Assembly (NCBI RefSeq): GCF_030150155.1
Contig: NZ_JASLGR010000039.1
Coordinates: 62,001 to 126,000 of the forward strand
Direction: 5' to 3'
Source of the DNA: Nocardioides sp.
Lineage (GTDB): Bacteria; Actinomycetota; Actinomycetes; Propionibacteriales; Nocardioidaceae
Length of the DNA stretch: 64,000 bases
A program made the position numbers and the translations under genes. Below are positions 16,404-25,089 of this stretch, piece after piece. Position 1 is the first letter of the stretch; each line of letters begins with the position of its first letter. The notes under the pieces were generated by a model. That model made no database searches. It had not been told where the DNA came from and saw only the letters and a program-made list of their open reading frames with translations.

Positions 16404-16685
16404 GTGTCTGCACCTGAACCGACGCCCGCCGCCGTACCGGCGAGGATCACGCTCTACTCCCGTCCGGGGTGTCATCTCTGTGATCAGGCCCGGGTGGTGA
16501 TCGAGCAGATCTGCGCCGAGCTGGGGGAGTCCTACGTCGAGCTCGACATCGATGATCCGAATCAAGTGGACCCAGAGGTCCGCGAGCGGATGACCGACGA
16601 GATCCCGGTCACGTTCGTCGACGGTGCGCAGCACGACTTCTGGCGCGTGGACCCGGTGCGACTGCGCTCGGCACTGCGTCGCTGA
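16404..16685 (+). CDS. Glutaredoxin-like (DUF836) thiol protein
   Basis: A 93-residue thioredoxin-fold protein. After a short Pro-rich start the first strand ITLYSRPGCHLC carries the CxxC redox motif (CHLC); the cis-Pro motif is IPVTFVDG. It belongs to the short glutaredoxin-like group found next to rex or hemA in actinobacteria (Rv0508 position). A disulfide-exchange role is likely, with an unknown partner. GTG 16404 is the only start that leaves the first strand complete apart from later non-start codons. Gene order suggests a redox link with Rex, but a promoter/operator separates them. Confidence 0.85.
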   Translation: MSAPEPTPAAVPARITLYSRPGCHLCDQARVVIEQICAELGESYVELDIDDPNQVDPEVRERMTDEIPVTFVDGAQHDFWRVDPVRLRSALRR

Positions 16686-16710
16686 GCCTGCAACAGGAGT
16701 TCCAGTGAGT

Positions 16711-16728
16711 TTGTTCTCTTGTTCACAA
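16711..16728. promoter_or_regulatory. Candidate Rex operator upstream of rex
   Basis: TTGTTCTCTTGTTCACAA fits the Rex consensus TTGTGAA-N4-TTCACAA with a perfect right half-site and four of seven left half-site positions. It overlaps the -35 region of the rex promoter candidate, as expected for autoregulation, known for Streptomyces rex-hem. Confidence 0.6.
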
Positions 16729-16734
16729 GCGGCG

Positions 16735-16740
16735 TACCGT
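16735..16740 (+). promoter_or_regulatory. Candidate -10 box of rex
   Basis: TACCGT, 8 nt before GTG 16749, with TTGTTC at 16711-16716 as a possible -35 (18-nt spacer). The Rex operator covers this -35. Confidence 0.4.
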
Positions 16741-16748
16741 GCGTAGAC

Positions 16749-17435
16749 GTGAGCAAGGGGACCGCAGCGGCCGACGGCCGTGAGGCGCGCAGTGACGTTC
16801 GGGACATTCCCGAGGCCACCGTCGCTCGTCTCCCCGTCTACCTGCGGGCGCTGAACGCGCTGGCCGAGGCCGACATCGTGACCTGCTCCAGCGAGGAGCT
16901 CGCCACCGCGGCCGGGGTCAACAGTGCCAAGCTGCGCAAGGACCTCTCCTACCTCGGGTCCTACGGCACCCGCGGCGTCGGGTACGACGTGGACTACCTG
17001 CGCTACCAGATCGCCCGCGAGATCGGCGTCACGCAGGACTGGCCCGTGGTGATCGTGGGTATCGGAAACCTGGGCCACGCGCTCGCCAACTTCTCCGGCT
17101 TCCGCAGCCGCGGCTTCCGCATCGTGGCGCTGCTCGACGCCGACCCGAACCTGGAGCACACCGAGATCGGCGGCGTCCCGGTGCTGCCCTTCGCGGTCCT
17201 CGACGAGATCGTCGCCGAGCACGGCGTCGCGATCGGGGTCATCTCGGTGCCCGCCGTCGCCGCCCAGGACGTCGCCGACCGGATGGTCGCCGCGGGCATC
17301 ACCAGCATCCTCAACTTCGCACCGACCGTGCTGTCGGTGCCGGCAGGGGTCGACGTACGCAAGGTCGACCTCTCCATCGAACTGCAGATCCTTGCGTACC
17401 ACGAGCAACGGAAGGCGCACGGTGAACCCGCATGA
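16749..17435 (+). CDS. rex: Redox-sensing transcriptional repressor Rex
   Basis: Rex represses respiratory genes and leaves DNA when NADH/NAD+ rises. The 228-residue protein has an N-terminal winged helix (LPVYLRALNAL, SSEELATAAGVNSAKLRKDLSYLG, with the DNA-recognition helix) followed by the GTRGVGYDV wing and a Rossmann domain (VVIVGIGNLGHALANF) binding NADH, and a C-terminal domain-swapped helix. GTG 16749 is preferred over TTG 16719, which lies inside the operator. The stop overlaps the hemA start (ATGA), so rex heads the hem operon, as in Streptomyces coelicolor. Confidence 0.96.
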   Translation: MSKGTAAADGREARSDVRDIPEATVARLPVYLRALNALAEADIVTCSSEELATAAGVNSAKLRKDLSYLGSYGTRGVGYDVDYLRYQIAREIGVTQDWPVVIVGIGNLGHALANFSGFRSRGFRIVALLDADPNLEHTEIGGVPVLPFAVLDEIVAEHGVAIGVISVPAVAAQDVADRMVAAGITSILNFAPTVLSVPAGVDVRKVDLSIELQILAYHEQRKAHGEPA

Positions 17436-18769
17436 GCGTTCTCGTCGTCGGCATCAGCCACAAGACCGCCCCGGTCAGCCTGTTGGAGAAGGTCAGCCTC
17501 GACCCTGAAGGGGTCGTCAAGCTCATCTCCGACGTGGTGGGCACCGACCACGTCACCGAGGCCACGGTCATCGCGACCTGCAACAGGCTCGAGATCTACA
17601 CCGAGGTCGACCGCTTCCACGGCTCGGTCGAGGGGCTCTCCCAGCTCCTCGTCGAGCGCGCCGACGAGGCGGTCGAGGCGCTCCTGCCGCACCTGTACGT
17701 TCACTACGACGACGGCGCCGTGACGCACCTGTTCCGGGTCGCGGCCGGCCTGGACTCGATGGCCGTGGGCGAGGGCCAGATCCTCGGCCAGGCCCGCGAG
17801 GCGCTGCGCCTGGGCCAGGAGCTCGGCACCGTCGGCGCCGCCCTCAACACGCTCTTCCAGCAGGCCCTGCGGGTGGGCAAGCGGACCCGCGCCGAGACCG
17901 AGATCGACCGCGCCGCGCCGACCCTGGTCAGTGCCGCGCTCGCCCAGGCCGTCCCCGAGGACCCGACCGGCAAGCGCGTCGTGATCGTCGGAGCCGGCGC
18001 GATGGCCGGCCTGGCGACAGCCACCGTCTCCCGCCTGGGCTGCACCGACCTGGTGATCACCAACCGGACCCTGGCCAAGGCCGAGCGCCTCGCCACCGAG
18101 TACGGCGGCACCGCCGCGCCCCTGGACGAGCTGGCCGCCCAGATCGCCCAGGCCGACGTCGTGATCGCCTGCGCGGGAGCCCGCGGCTACCTGGTCGCCG
18201 CCGCGATGCTGGCCGACCGGGAGCGCCCGGTCGCCCTGATCGACCTGGCCATGCCCCGCGACATCGACCCGGCCGTGGCCGCGCTGCCCGGCGTCACCCT
18301 GGTCGGGCTCGAGGAGCTCGCCGAGGCGCTGCACGACACCGAGGCCGGCCAGGAGGTCGAGGCCGTCCGCGACATCGTCAGCCAGGAGGTCCAGGCCTTC
18401 CTGACCGCGCGCCGCCAGGCCAGCGTCACGCCGACCGTGGTCGCGCTGCGCTCGATGGCCACCCAGGTCGTCGACGCCGAGATCGAGCGCCTCGACCACC
18501 GCCTGCCCGACCTCGACGACCGGACCCGGGCCGAGGTGCTCCAGGCCGTGCGCCGGGTCGCCGACAAACTGCTGCACGAGCCGACGGTGCGGGTGCGTGA
18601 GCTCGCCAACGAGGGCGCGATCACCTACGAGCGTGCCCTGGCCGAGCTCTTCGCCCTCAACTCCGACACCGTTGCCGCGGTGACCAGCTCGGTGGTGACC
18701 TCCGTGGTCGGCCCCCGGGTGGACGCCGTCGCCGAGACCGGCCCTGCCGGTGGATCGGAGGCACTGTGA
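17432..18769 (+). CDS. hemA: Glutamyl-tRNA reductase
   Basis: HemA reduces glutamyl-tRNA(Glu) to glutamate-1-semialdehyde, the first committed step of C5-pathway tetrapyrrole synthesis. In this 445-residue protein the catalytic Cys is C50 within ATCNRLEIYTE, the position seen in the family. The AVGEGQILGQ segment and the NADPH-binding VVIVGAGAMAGLAT follow, then the dimerization domain. It overlaps rex by 4 nt and hemC follows directly. The substrate for HemL, encoded at 23755, is produced here. Confidence 0.97.
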   Translation: MSVLVVGISHKTAPVSLLEKVSLDPEGVVKLISDVVGTDHVTEATVIATCNRLEIYTEVDRFHGSVEGLSQLLVERADEAVEALLPHLYVHYDDGAVTHLFRVAAGLDSMAVGEGQILGQAREALRLGQELGTVGAALNTLFQQALRVGKRTRAETEIDRAAPTLVSAALAQAVPEDPTGKRVVIVGAGAMAGLATATVSRLGCTDLVITNRTLAKAERLATEYGGTAAPLDELAAQIAQADVVIACAGARGYLVAAAMLADRERPVALIDLAMPRDIDPAVAALPGVTLVGLEELAEALHDTEAGQEVEAVRDIVSQEVQAFLTARRQASVTPTVVALRSMATQVVDAEIERLDHRLPDLDDRTRAEVLQAVRRVADKLLHEPTVRVRELANEGAITYERALAELFALNSDTVAAVTSSVVTSVVGPRVDAVAETGPAGGSEAL

Positions 18770-19695
18770 TGAGCGCCCTGCGTCTGGGCACGCGGCGTTC
18801 GCTGCTGGCCACCACCCAGTCCGGCCACGTCGCCGACATGATCCGCGAGCGACTCGGCCTCGAGGTCGAGTTCGTCGAGATCAGCACCGACGGTGACCGC
18901 TCCCAGGCGGCCGGCACGCCGCTGACCGGGGCGCCGTCGACCGGAGTCTTCGTCAGCGCCCTGCGCGACGCCCTGCTGGCCGGCGAGGTGGACCTCGCGG
19001 TCCACTCGCTCAAGGACCTGCCGACGTACCCGACCGAGGGCATCGAGCTGATCGCGATCCCCGAGCGCGAGGACCCCCGCGACGTTCTCATCTCACGGGA
19101 TGGACTGACCCTCGGTGAGCTGCCGCCGGGCGCCAAGGTCGGCACCGGCTCGCCGCGTCGCGTGGCCCAGCTGGCCGCCCTCGGCTTGAGTTTGGACCTG
19201 GCCGGTCTGCGTGGAAACATCGACACCCGGATCGGCAAGGTTCGTTCCGGAGAGCTCGACGCCGTCGTGCTCGCCCGTGCGGGGATCGCACGGATCGGCC
19301 GCCTCGATGAGGTGACCGAGACGATCGATCCACTGCAGATGCTGCCTGCTCCCGGTCAGGGTGCGCTCGGCATCGAGTGTCGCGCGGGCGATGACGTGGC
19401 CGAGGCACTGCGGAAGCTGGACCACGGACCGACCCGCGCCGCCGTCACGGCGGAGCGGGCGCTGCTCGCCACGCTCGAGGGTGGATGTGCAGCTCCGATC
19501 GGCACTCTCGCCGAGATCGTCGAGGGTGACCACGGTGAGGAATTGTGGGTGCGGGCCGTAGTGCTCTCGCCCGACGGGACACAGGCCGTGCGGCAGTCCC
19601 TCAGCGGTTCGCCCGCTGATGCCGCTGGCGTGGGATCCCGATTGGCAGAGAAAATGCTTGCGGAGGGTGCGCGCACCTTCTGGGGCAAGAGCTAG
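18769..19695 (+). CDS. hemC: Hydroxymethylbilane synthase (porphobilinogen deaminase)
   Basis: HemC polymerizes four porphobilinogens to hydroxymethylbilane. The protein begins with LRLGTRRSLLATTQSGHVAD, has the VHSLKDLPT motif, the GTGSPRR motif, RGNIDTR, and LEGGCAAPIG with the Cys that carries the dipyrromethane cofactor. I place the start at ATG 18769, 7 nt after GGAGG and overlapping the hemA stop by 1 nt; GTG 18766 is one codon earlier but too near the Shine-Dalgarno. Length and motifs are normal. Confidence 0.97.
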   Translation: MSALRLGTRRSLLATTQSGHVADMIRERLGLEVEFVEISTDGDRSQAAGTPLTGAPSTGVFVSALRDALLAGEVDLAVHSLKDLPTYPTEGIELIAIPEREDPRDVLISRDGLTLGELPPGAKVGTGSPRRVAQLAALGLSLDLAGLRGNIDTRIGKVRSGELDAVVLARAGIARIGRLDEVTETIDPLQMLPAPGQGALGIECRAGDDVAEALRKLDHGPTRAAVTAERALLATLEGGCAAPIGTLAEIVEGDHGEELWVRAVVLSPDGTQAVRQSLSGSPADAAGVGSRLAEKMLAEGARTFWGKS

Positions 19696-19706
19696 AAGGC
19701 ACGAGC

Positions 19707-21326
19707 ATGAGTTGGGTGTCATTCGTCGGTAGCGGTCCTGGTGACCCTGAACTGCTGACCGTCCGCGCTGCCGACCTGATCCGTCAGGCCGATGTCGTCA
19801 TCACCGAGTCGCCGGAGCATGAGGTGATGGTGCGAGCGATGCTCGGCATCGCCGCGCCCGACCCCGAGTCCGGCGAGCTGGCCCAGGGGCCGGAGTTCAT
19901 CGACGGTGGCTTCGGCGAGGACGGCCAGCCGCTGACCCACGCCGCACGGGCGAAGGTCGTGGTCAAGCAGGCCAAGCGGGTCGAGCACGTCGTGCGTCTG
20001 ATGATCGGTGACCCGTTCGTCTACGCCTCGGGTCCCGAGGAGGCGGCGGCCGTGGCCAAGGCCGGCTTCGGGTTCGAGATCGTGCCCGGCGTCAGCTCGG
20101 TCTCGGCGGTGCCGGCGTACGCCGGGATCCCGCTCACCACCAAGGACCACCGCGAGGTCGCGGTCGTCACCTGTGGCGACAAGATCGACTGGAGCCAGTA
20201 CGCCGATGACCGCACCCTGGTGCTGCTCTCCGGCGTCGGCCTGATCGGTGAGATCGCCAAGGCCCTGATCGCCGCGGGTCGCTCGGAGAAGACCCCGGTC
20301 GCGATGACCCGGGTCGGCACCACCACCCACCAGCAGACCGTGACGTCGGACCTGGCGAACATCGCCGCCGACGCCCGCGCTGCGCGGATGGCCCCGCCCG
20401 CGATCATCGTGATCGGCAAGGTCGTCAACCTGCGCGAGACGCTCTCCTGGTTCGAGACCAAGCCGATCTTCGGCTGGCGCGTCCTGGTCCCGCGGACCAA
20501 GGAGCAGGCGCCGGTGCTCTCCACCAAGCTGCGTGGCTTCGGCGGCGTGCCCGAGGAGGTCCCCACGATCTCCGTCGAGCCGCCGCGCAACCCGCAGCAG
20601 ATGGACAAGGCCATCCGTGGCCTGGTCGAGGGCCGCTACGAGTGGGTCGCCTTCACCTCGGTCAACGCCGTGCGCGCGGTCCGGGAGAAGTTCGAGGAGT
20701 ACGGCCTCGACGCCCGTGCCTTCTCCGGCCTCAAGATCGCCGCGGTGGGGGAGAAGACCTCCGCTGCGCTGCTCGACATGGGCCTGCGCCCCGACCTGGT
20801 GCCTGCGGGCGAGAACCAGTCGGCCGCCGGTCTGCTCGAGGTCTGGCCCGAGTACGACGAGGTCCTGGACCCGATCAACCGGGTCTTCCTGCCCCGTGCC
20901 GACATCGCCACGGAGAACCTGATCGCCGGCCTGACCGAGCTCGGCTGGGAGTGCGACGACGTGACGGCGTACCGCACCGTCCGGGCCGCCCCGCCGCCGG
21001 CGCCGATCCGCGACGCGATCAAGACGGGCAAGTTCGACGCTGTCGTCTTCACCTCGTCCTCGACGGTGCGCAACCTGGTCGGCATCGCCGGCAAGCCGCA
21101 CCCGTCGACCGTCATCGCGGTGATCGGTCCGGCCACCGCGAAGACCGCTGAGGAGCACGGCCTGCGGGTCGACGTGATGGCCGCCGAGCCGTCCATCGAG
21201 GCCCTGGCCGACGCTCTGGCTGACTTCGGCACGTCGCGTCGTGCGGCGCTGGTCGAGGCCGGACAGCCGGTCACCAAGCCGTCGGACCGCAAGCCGGCTG
21301 CACGCCGGAAGGCCACCAGTAGCTGA
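19707..21326 (+). CDS. hemD: Uroporphyrinogen-III C-methyltransferase / uroporphyrinogen-III synthase fusion
   Basis: A 539-residue fusion: residues 1-~250 are a CobA/SUMT-type methyltransferase (SFVGSGPGDPELLTVRAADLIRQADVVI at the N-terminus, MIGDPFVYASGPEEAAA, GVSSVSAVPAYAGIP) and the remainder is HemD uroporphyrinogen-III synthase (WRVLVPRTKEQA, VAFTSVNAVRAVREKFEE, FTSSSTVRNLV, VIGPATAKTAEEHG). HemD cyclizes hydroxymethylbilane; the CobA part makes precorrin-2 for siroheme or B12. This fusion is widespread in actinobacteria. The C-terminus is basic. Lys-rich LTTKDHREVAVVT in the methyltransferase part differs from the usual LTHRD, so the methyltransferase activity deserves caution. Confidence 0.93.
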   Translation: MSWVSFVGSGPGDPELLTVRAADLIRQADVVITESPEHEVMVRAMLGIAAPDPESGELAQGPEFIDGGFGEDGQPLTHAARAKVVVKQAKRVEHVVRLMIGDPFVYASGPEEAAAVAKAGFGFEIVPGVSSVSAVPAYAGIPLTTKDHREVAVVTCGDKIDWSQYADDRTLVLLSGVGLIGEIAKALIAAGRSEKTPVAMTRVGTTTHQQTVTSDLANIAADARAARMAPPAIIVIGKVVNLRETLSWFETKPIFGWRVLVPRTKEQAPVLSTKLRGFGGVPEEVPTISVEPPRNPQQMDKAIRGLVEGRYEWVAFTSVNAVRAVREKFEEYGLDARAFSGLKIAAVGEKTSAALLDMGLRPDLVPAGENQSAAGLLEVWPEYDEVLDPINRVFLPRADIATENLIAGLTELGWECDDVTAYRTVRAAPPPAPIRDAIKTGKFDAVVFTSSSTVRNLVGIAGKPHPSTVIAVIGPATAKTAEEHGLRVDVMAAEPSIEALADALADFGTSRRAALVEAGQPVTKPSDRKPAARRKATSS

Positions 21327-21334
21327 AGGGCACC

Positions 21335-22354
21335 ATGAACGACCGCGAGCGAACCTCGAACGGACACCCCACAGGACCGACGATCCGGCCCCGACGTCTG
21401 CGCACCACCCCGGCCCTGCGCCGGATGGTGGCCGAGACGTCGGTGGAGCCGCGTCACCTGATCCTGCCGATGTTCATCCGCGAGTCGATCGCCGAGCCGG
21501 TTCCGATCAGCTCGATGCCCGGCGTCGTGCAGCACAGCCGTGACTCGTTCAAGGCTGCGCTGCACGAGGCCGCCGAGGCCGGGATCGGCGCCGTGATGCT
21601 CTTCGGCGTCCCCGACGACGCCAAGAAGGACGCCGACGGCTCGGCCGCACTGGACCCGGCCGGTGTACTCAACGTCGCCATCGCCGACGCGGTCGCCGAG
21701 GTCGGTGGCAGCCTGACCGTGATGTCGGACCTGTGCCTGGACGAGTTCACCTCGCATGGTCACTGCGGTGTCCTCGATGCCCACGGGCACGTCGACAACG
21801 ACCGCACCCTGGAGCTGTACGCCGCGATGGGCCAGGCCCATGCCGAGGCCGGCGTCGACATGGTCGGCCCCTCGGGGATGATGGACGGCCAGGTCGCGGT
21901 GATCCGCGAGGCTCTGGACGAGGCCGGCCAGCTCGATGTCGGCATCCTGGCCTACGGTGCGAAGTACGCCTCGGCGTTCTACGGCCCCTTCCGCGAAGCC
22001 GTCGGCTCGGCCCTGGAGGGCGACCGGCGGACCTATCAGCAGGACCCGGCGAACGCGATCGAGGGCGTGCGTGAGGCGCTGCTCGACGTGGAGCAGGGCG
22101 CCGACATCGTGATGGTCAAGCCCGGTCTGCCCTACCTCGACGTGCTGCGTCAGGTGAAGGACGCCGTGGACATCCCGGTGGCGGCGTACAACATCTCCGG
22201 TGAGTACTCGATGGTCGAGGCGGCCGCCGAGCGTGGCTGGATCGACCGCGATGCGGCCATCACCGAGTCCCTGATCGCGTTCCGGCGCGCGGGCGCCGAT
22301 CTGATCCTCACCTACTGGGCGGTCGAGGCCGCTCAGCGCCTGCTTCCCCGCTGA
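21335..22354 (+). CDS. hemB: Porphobilinogen synthase (delta-aminolevulinic acid dehydratase)
   Basis: HemB condenses two 5-aminolevulinates into porphobilinogen. The 339-residue product has RRLRTTPALRRMVAE near the start, the DLCLDEFTSHGHCG metal-site region, the substrate lysines in AYGAKYASAFYGPF and MVKPGLPYLD (Schiff-base Lys), and YNISGEYSM. The two-Cys/Asp-rich D-x-C-L-D-E-F-T-S-H-G-H-C-G site is consistent with metal binding. It follows hemD after 8 nt and is the last gene of the rex-hem operon. Confidence 0.97.
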   Translation: MNDRERTSNGHPTGPTIRPRRLRTTPALRRMVAETSVEPRHLILPMFIRESIAEPVPISSMPGVVQHSRDSFKAALHEAAEAGIGAVMLFGVPDDAKKDADGSAALDPAGVLNVAIADAVAEVGGSLTVMSDLCLDEFTSHGHCGVLDAHGHVDNDRTLELYAAMGQAHAEAGVDMVGPSGMMDGQVAVIREALDEAGQLDVGILAYGAKYASAFYGPFREAVGSALEGDRRTYQQDPANAIEGVREALLDVEQGADIVMVKPGLPYLDVLRQVKDAVDIPVAAYNISGEYSMVEAAAERGWIDRDAAITESLIAFRRAGADLILTYWAVEAAQRLLPR

Positions 22355-22435
22355 CCCGGTCTTTCCGGCCCCCGGGGGCGTAACCTCGGCCCTAGTGGTG
22401 TCGTTGAGGCGTACGTCACATCGGGAGCAGGGAAC

Positions 22436-23689
22436 ATGGGGTCAGTCATGACGACGACGCATCGCGCCGCTGGCGGGGGTCGGATCGGGACGAGTCGGGC
22501 CAAGCGCGCCGCGGCACTGGTGCCGCTGGCGATGCTCTCGGCCGCCTGGACGATCTCGATCGGCACCTCGGGTGCCTCCACCGCCACCGCCGACGACCAG
22601 CAGAAGCTTCCCGACGGCACCAAGGTCCCTGCGCAGGCGCTCCAGGTGCCGGCCAGCGTCACCTCCGACACCGCCGACGCGGGCGCGACGGGGGAGACCG
22701 CGCAGCAGATCGTGGCGACGTCGTCGGCCTCGGCCATCCCGGCCGCGGCCCTGGCGGCGTACCAGCGTGCCGAGACCGTGATCAACAAAGCCGACCCGAC
22801 CTGTCGGATGCCGTGGCAGCTGCTCGCCGCGATCGGCCGGGTGGAGTCCAACCACGGCCGGGCCCAGGGCAACACGCTCAGCGACACCGGCCTGTCCACC
22901 CCCGGCATCTACGGCCGGCAGCTCGACGGCACCCACGGCACCAGCCGCGTCGCCGACACCGACGGCGGCGTGTACGACGGCGACACCACCTTCGACAAGG
23001 CGGTCGGCCCGATGCAGTTCATCCCGTCGACCTGGTCCTCGGTCGGCGTGGACGCCGACGGTGACGGCAAGCGCGACCCGCAGAACATCAACGACGCCGC
23101 CCTGGCGGCGGCGGTCTACCTCTGCTCGGGTGAGGAGAACCTCGCCACCGACGCCGGCCAGCGCGCTGCGGTGCTGCGCTACAACCACTCCTCGTCCTAC
23201 GTGGCCACCGTGATGGCGGTCTACCAGGACTACCTGGTCGGCGACTTCACTGCAGTGCCGAACTCGGTCGTGCCCGCCTCCTACTTCGAGCCCGAGGCGT
23301 CGATCCGCACGCCGCAGAGCTCGGCGAAGCAGACCAAGACCACCACCCTGGCTGCAGCGAAGCCGAGCGCGCTGGCCTCGGTCCCGGCCGGCACCGCGAG
23401 CACGCCGAGCACGCAGCCCAGCACCGCACCGAAGCCGTCGCCCAGCGCCTCGCCCTCGACCGGCACCCTGCAGCTGCCCAAGCCGTCCCCGATCGTGATC
23501 CCCACCACGGGCGTGGAGCCGGTGGACAAGGTCCTGACCAAGGCCGAGGCGACCGCGCAGTGCCTAGCCGACTTCGGCTACAACTCGATCAACGGCCTGC
23601 TCGCAGCGCTGGCCAACCCGGCCAACCTGGGCAAGGCGATCCCCTCCCTGGCCGACCTCACGGCCTGCGTCACCAAGCTGCTCAGCTGA
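22436..23689 (+). CDS. Secreted lytic murein transglycosylase (SLT_2-like)
   Basis: An exported peptidoglycan-cleaving enzyme of 417 residues. A signal sequence is visible (RAAALVPLAMLSAAWTISIGTSGASTATA). The catalytic domain shows MPWQLLAAIGRVESNHGRAQG with the probable catalytic Glu, DKAVGPMQFIPSTWSSVGVDADGDG, and DAALAAAVYLC. A Ser/Pro/Thr-rich linker follows, then a short C-terminal segment with two Cys. The domain is the MltB-like type also found in mycobacteria. It interrupts the heme genes without being part of that pathway. Confidence 0.9.
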   Translation: MGSVMTTTHRAAGGGRIGTSRAKRAAALVPLAMLSAAWTISIGTSGASTATADDQQKLPDGTKVPAQALQVPASVTSDTADAGATGETAQQIVATSSASAIPAAALAAYQRAETVINKADPTCRMPWQLLAAIGRVESNHGRAQGNTLSDTGLSTPGIYGRQLDGTHGTSRVADTDGGVYDGDTTFDKAVGPMQFIPSTWSSVGVDADGDGKRDPQNINDAALAAAVYLCSGEENLATDAGQRAAVLRYNHSSSYVATVMAVYQDYLVGDFTAVPNSVVPASYFEPEASIRTPQSSAKQTKTTTLAAAKPSALASVPAGTASTPSTQPSTAPKPSPSASPSTGTLQLPKPSPIVIPTTGVEPVDKVLTKAEATAQCLADFGYNSINGLLAALANPANLGKAIPSLADLTACVTKLLS

Positions 23690-23742
23690 GCCCCGCGACC
23701 CCCACCGGTTACCCGGAGTTCGCCCGACTTGCCCCCGATGGG

Positions 23743-23748
23743 GACAAT
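23743..23748 (+). promoter_or_regulatory. Candidate -10 box of hemL (leaderless)
   Basis: GACAAT, 6 nt before GTG 23755. It is weaker than the TANNNT boxes elsewhere, and GGGGA at 23740-23744 could instead be a ribosome binding site. Confidence 0.25.
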
Positions 23749-23754
23749 GACGGG

Positions 23755-25089
23755 GTGCCCAGCAGTGATTCCGTGATCGATACCGGCTCCGTCCCTGCCT
23801 CGGAGGCGCTCTTCGAGCGGGCGAAGACGGTCACCCCCGGCGGCGTGAACTCGCCGGTGCGGGCCTTCAACGCCGTCGGCGGGACGCCGCGGTTCATCGC
23901 CTCGGCGCAAGGCCCCTGGCTCACCGACGTCGACGGCAACCGGTACGTCGACCTGATCTGCTCCTGGGGACCGATGCTGCTCGGTCACGCCCACCCCGAG
24001 GTCACCGCCGCAATCCAGGCAGCGGTCACCCGCGGCACCTCCTACGGCACGCCCAGCGTCCCCGAGGTCGAGCTGGCCGAGGAGATCGTCTCCCGCACCC
24101 CGGTCGAGGAGGTGCGCTTCGTCTCCTCGGGAACCGAGGCGACGATGAGCGCGATCCGGCTGGCCCGCGGCTTCACCGGCCGCGACGTGATCATCAAGTT
24201 CGCCGGCTGCTACCACGGCCACGTCGACTCGCTGCTCGCCTCGGCCGGCTCGGGCCTGGCCACCTTCGCGGTGCCCGGCACCCCCGGCGTCCCGGCGTCG
24301 AGCACCGAGCTCACCCTGGTGCTGCCCTACAACGACCCGGCCGCGGTCCGCGCCGCCTTCGCCGAGCACGGTGACCGGATCGCGGCGATCATCACCGAGG
24401 CCGGTCCGGGCAACATGGGCGTCGTACCGCCGGCGCCGGGCTTCAACAAGCTGCTCTCGGAGCTGGCGCGGGCCCACGGCGCGCTCTTCATCTCCGACGA
24501 GGTGATGACCGGCTTCCGTGCCTCGAAGGAGGGCCACTGGGGCCTGGACGGCAAGGTCGAGGGCTGGACGCCGGACCTGATCACCTTCGGCAAGGTGATG
24601 GGCGGTGGCTTCCCCGCCGCCGCGTTCGGTGGCCGTGCCGACGTGATGCAGACGCTGAGCCCGGTCGGGCCGGTCTACCAGGCGGGCACGCTGTCGGGGA
24701 ACCCGATCGCGACCACCGCCGGTCTGACCACCCTGCGGCTGGCGACCGACGAGGTCTACGCCCACATCGGCAGCGCCGCCCAGACCGTGAAGGCCGCCCT
24801 GGCCGACGCGCTCACCGGTGCCGGCGTCGCCCACCAGATCCAGAGCTCCGGGACGATGTTCTCGGTCTTCTTCACCGACACCCCGGTGACCGACTTCGAG
24901 ACCGCCAAGACCACCGACGAGCGGGCCTACCAGGCGTTCTTCCACTCGATGCTGGCCGACGGCGTCTACCTGCCGCCGAGCGCCTACGAGGTCTGGTTCC
25001 TCTCCGCGGCGCACGACGAGGAGGCGCTCGACGCCATCGTGTCGGCGCTGCCGAAGGCGGCTGCGGCGGCTGCGGCGGTGACCCGATGA
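23755..25089 (+). CDS. hemL: Glutamate-1-semialdehyde 2,1-aminomutase
   Basis: HemL transaminates glutamate-1-semialdehyde to 5-aminolevulinate using PLP. The 444-residue protein begins SEALFERAKTVTPGGVNSPVRAF, has SSGTEATMSAIRLARGFTGRD, AGCYHGHVDSLL, the Asp region FISDEVMTGFR, and FGKVMGGGFPAAAFGG containing the PLP lysine. GTG 23755 is the best start, as codons before it do not fit the family. The stop overlaps the phosphatase start by 4 nt (ATGA). It completes the C5 branch begun by HemA. Confidence 0.97.
   Translation: MPSSDSVIDTGSVPASEALFERAKTVTPGGVNSPVRAFNAVGGTPRFIASAQGPWLTDVDGNRYVDLICSWGPMLLGHAHPEVTAAIQAAVTRGTSYGTPSVPEVELAEEIVSRTPVEEVRFVSSGTEATMSAIRLARGFTGRDVIIKFAGCYHGHVDSLLASAGSGLATFAVPGTPGVPASSTELTLVLPYNDPAAVRAAFAEHGDRIAAIITEAGPGNMGVVPPAPGFNKLLSELARAHGALFISDEVMTGFRASKEGHWGLDGKVEGWTPDLITFGKVMGGGFPAAAFGGRADVMQTLSPVGPVYQAGTLSGNPIATTAGLTTLRLATDEVYAHIGSAAQTVKAALADALTGAGVAHQIQSSGTMFSVFFTDTPVTDFETAKTTDERAYQAFFHSMLADGVYLPPSAYEVWFLSAAHDEEALDAIVSALPKAAAAAAAVTR

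Noticed and set aside
16719..16748. TTG start of rex at 16719
   Set aside because: It falls in the candidate operator, before the proposed -10 box, and its ten extra residues are not typical of Rex.
19707..21326. Frameshift or assembly error joining cobA and hemD
   Set aside because: The same fusion is well known in actinobacteria and both domains are complete.
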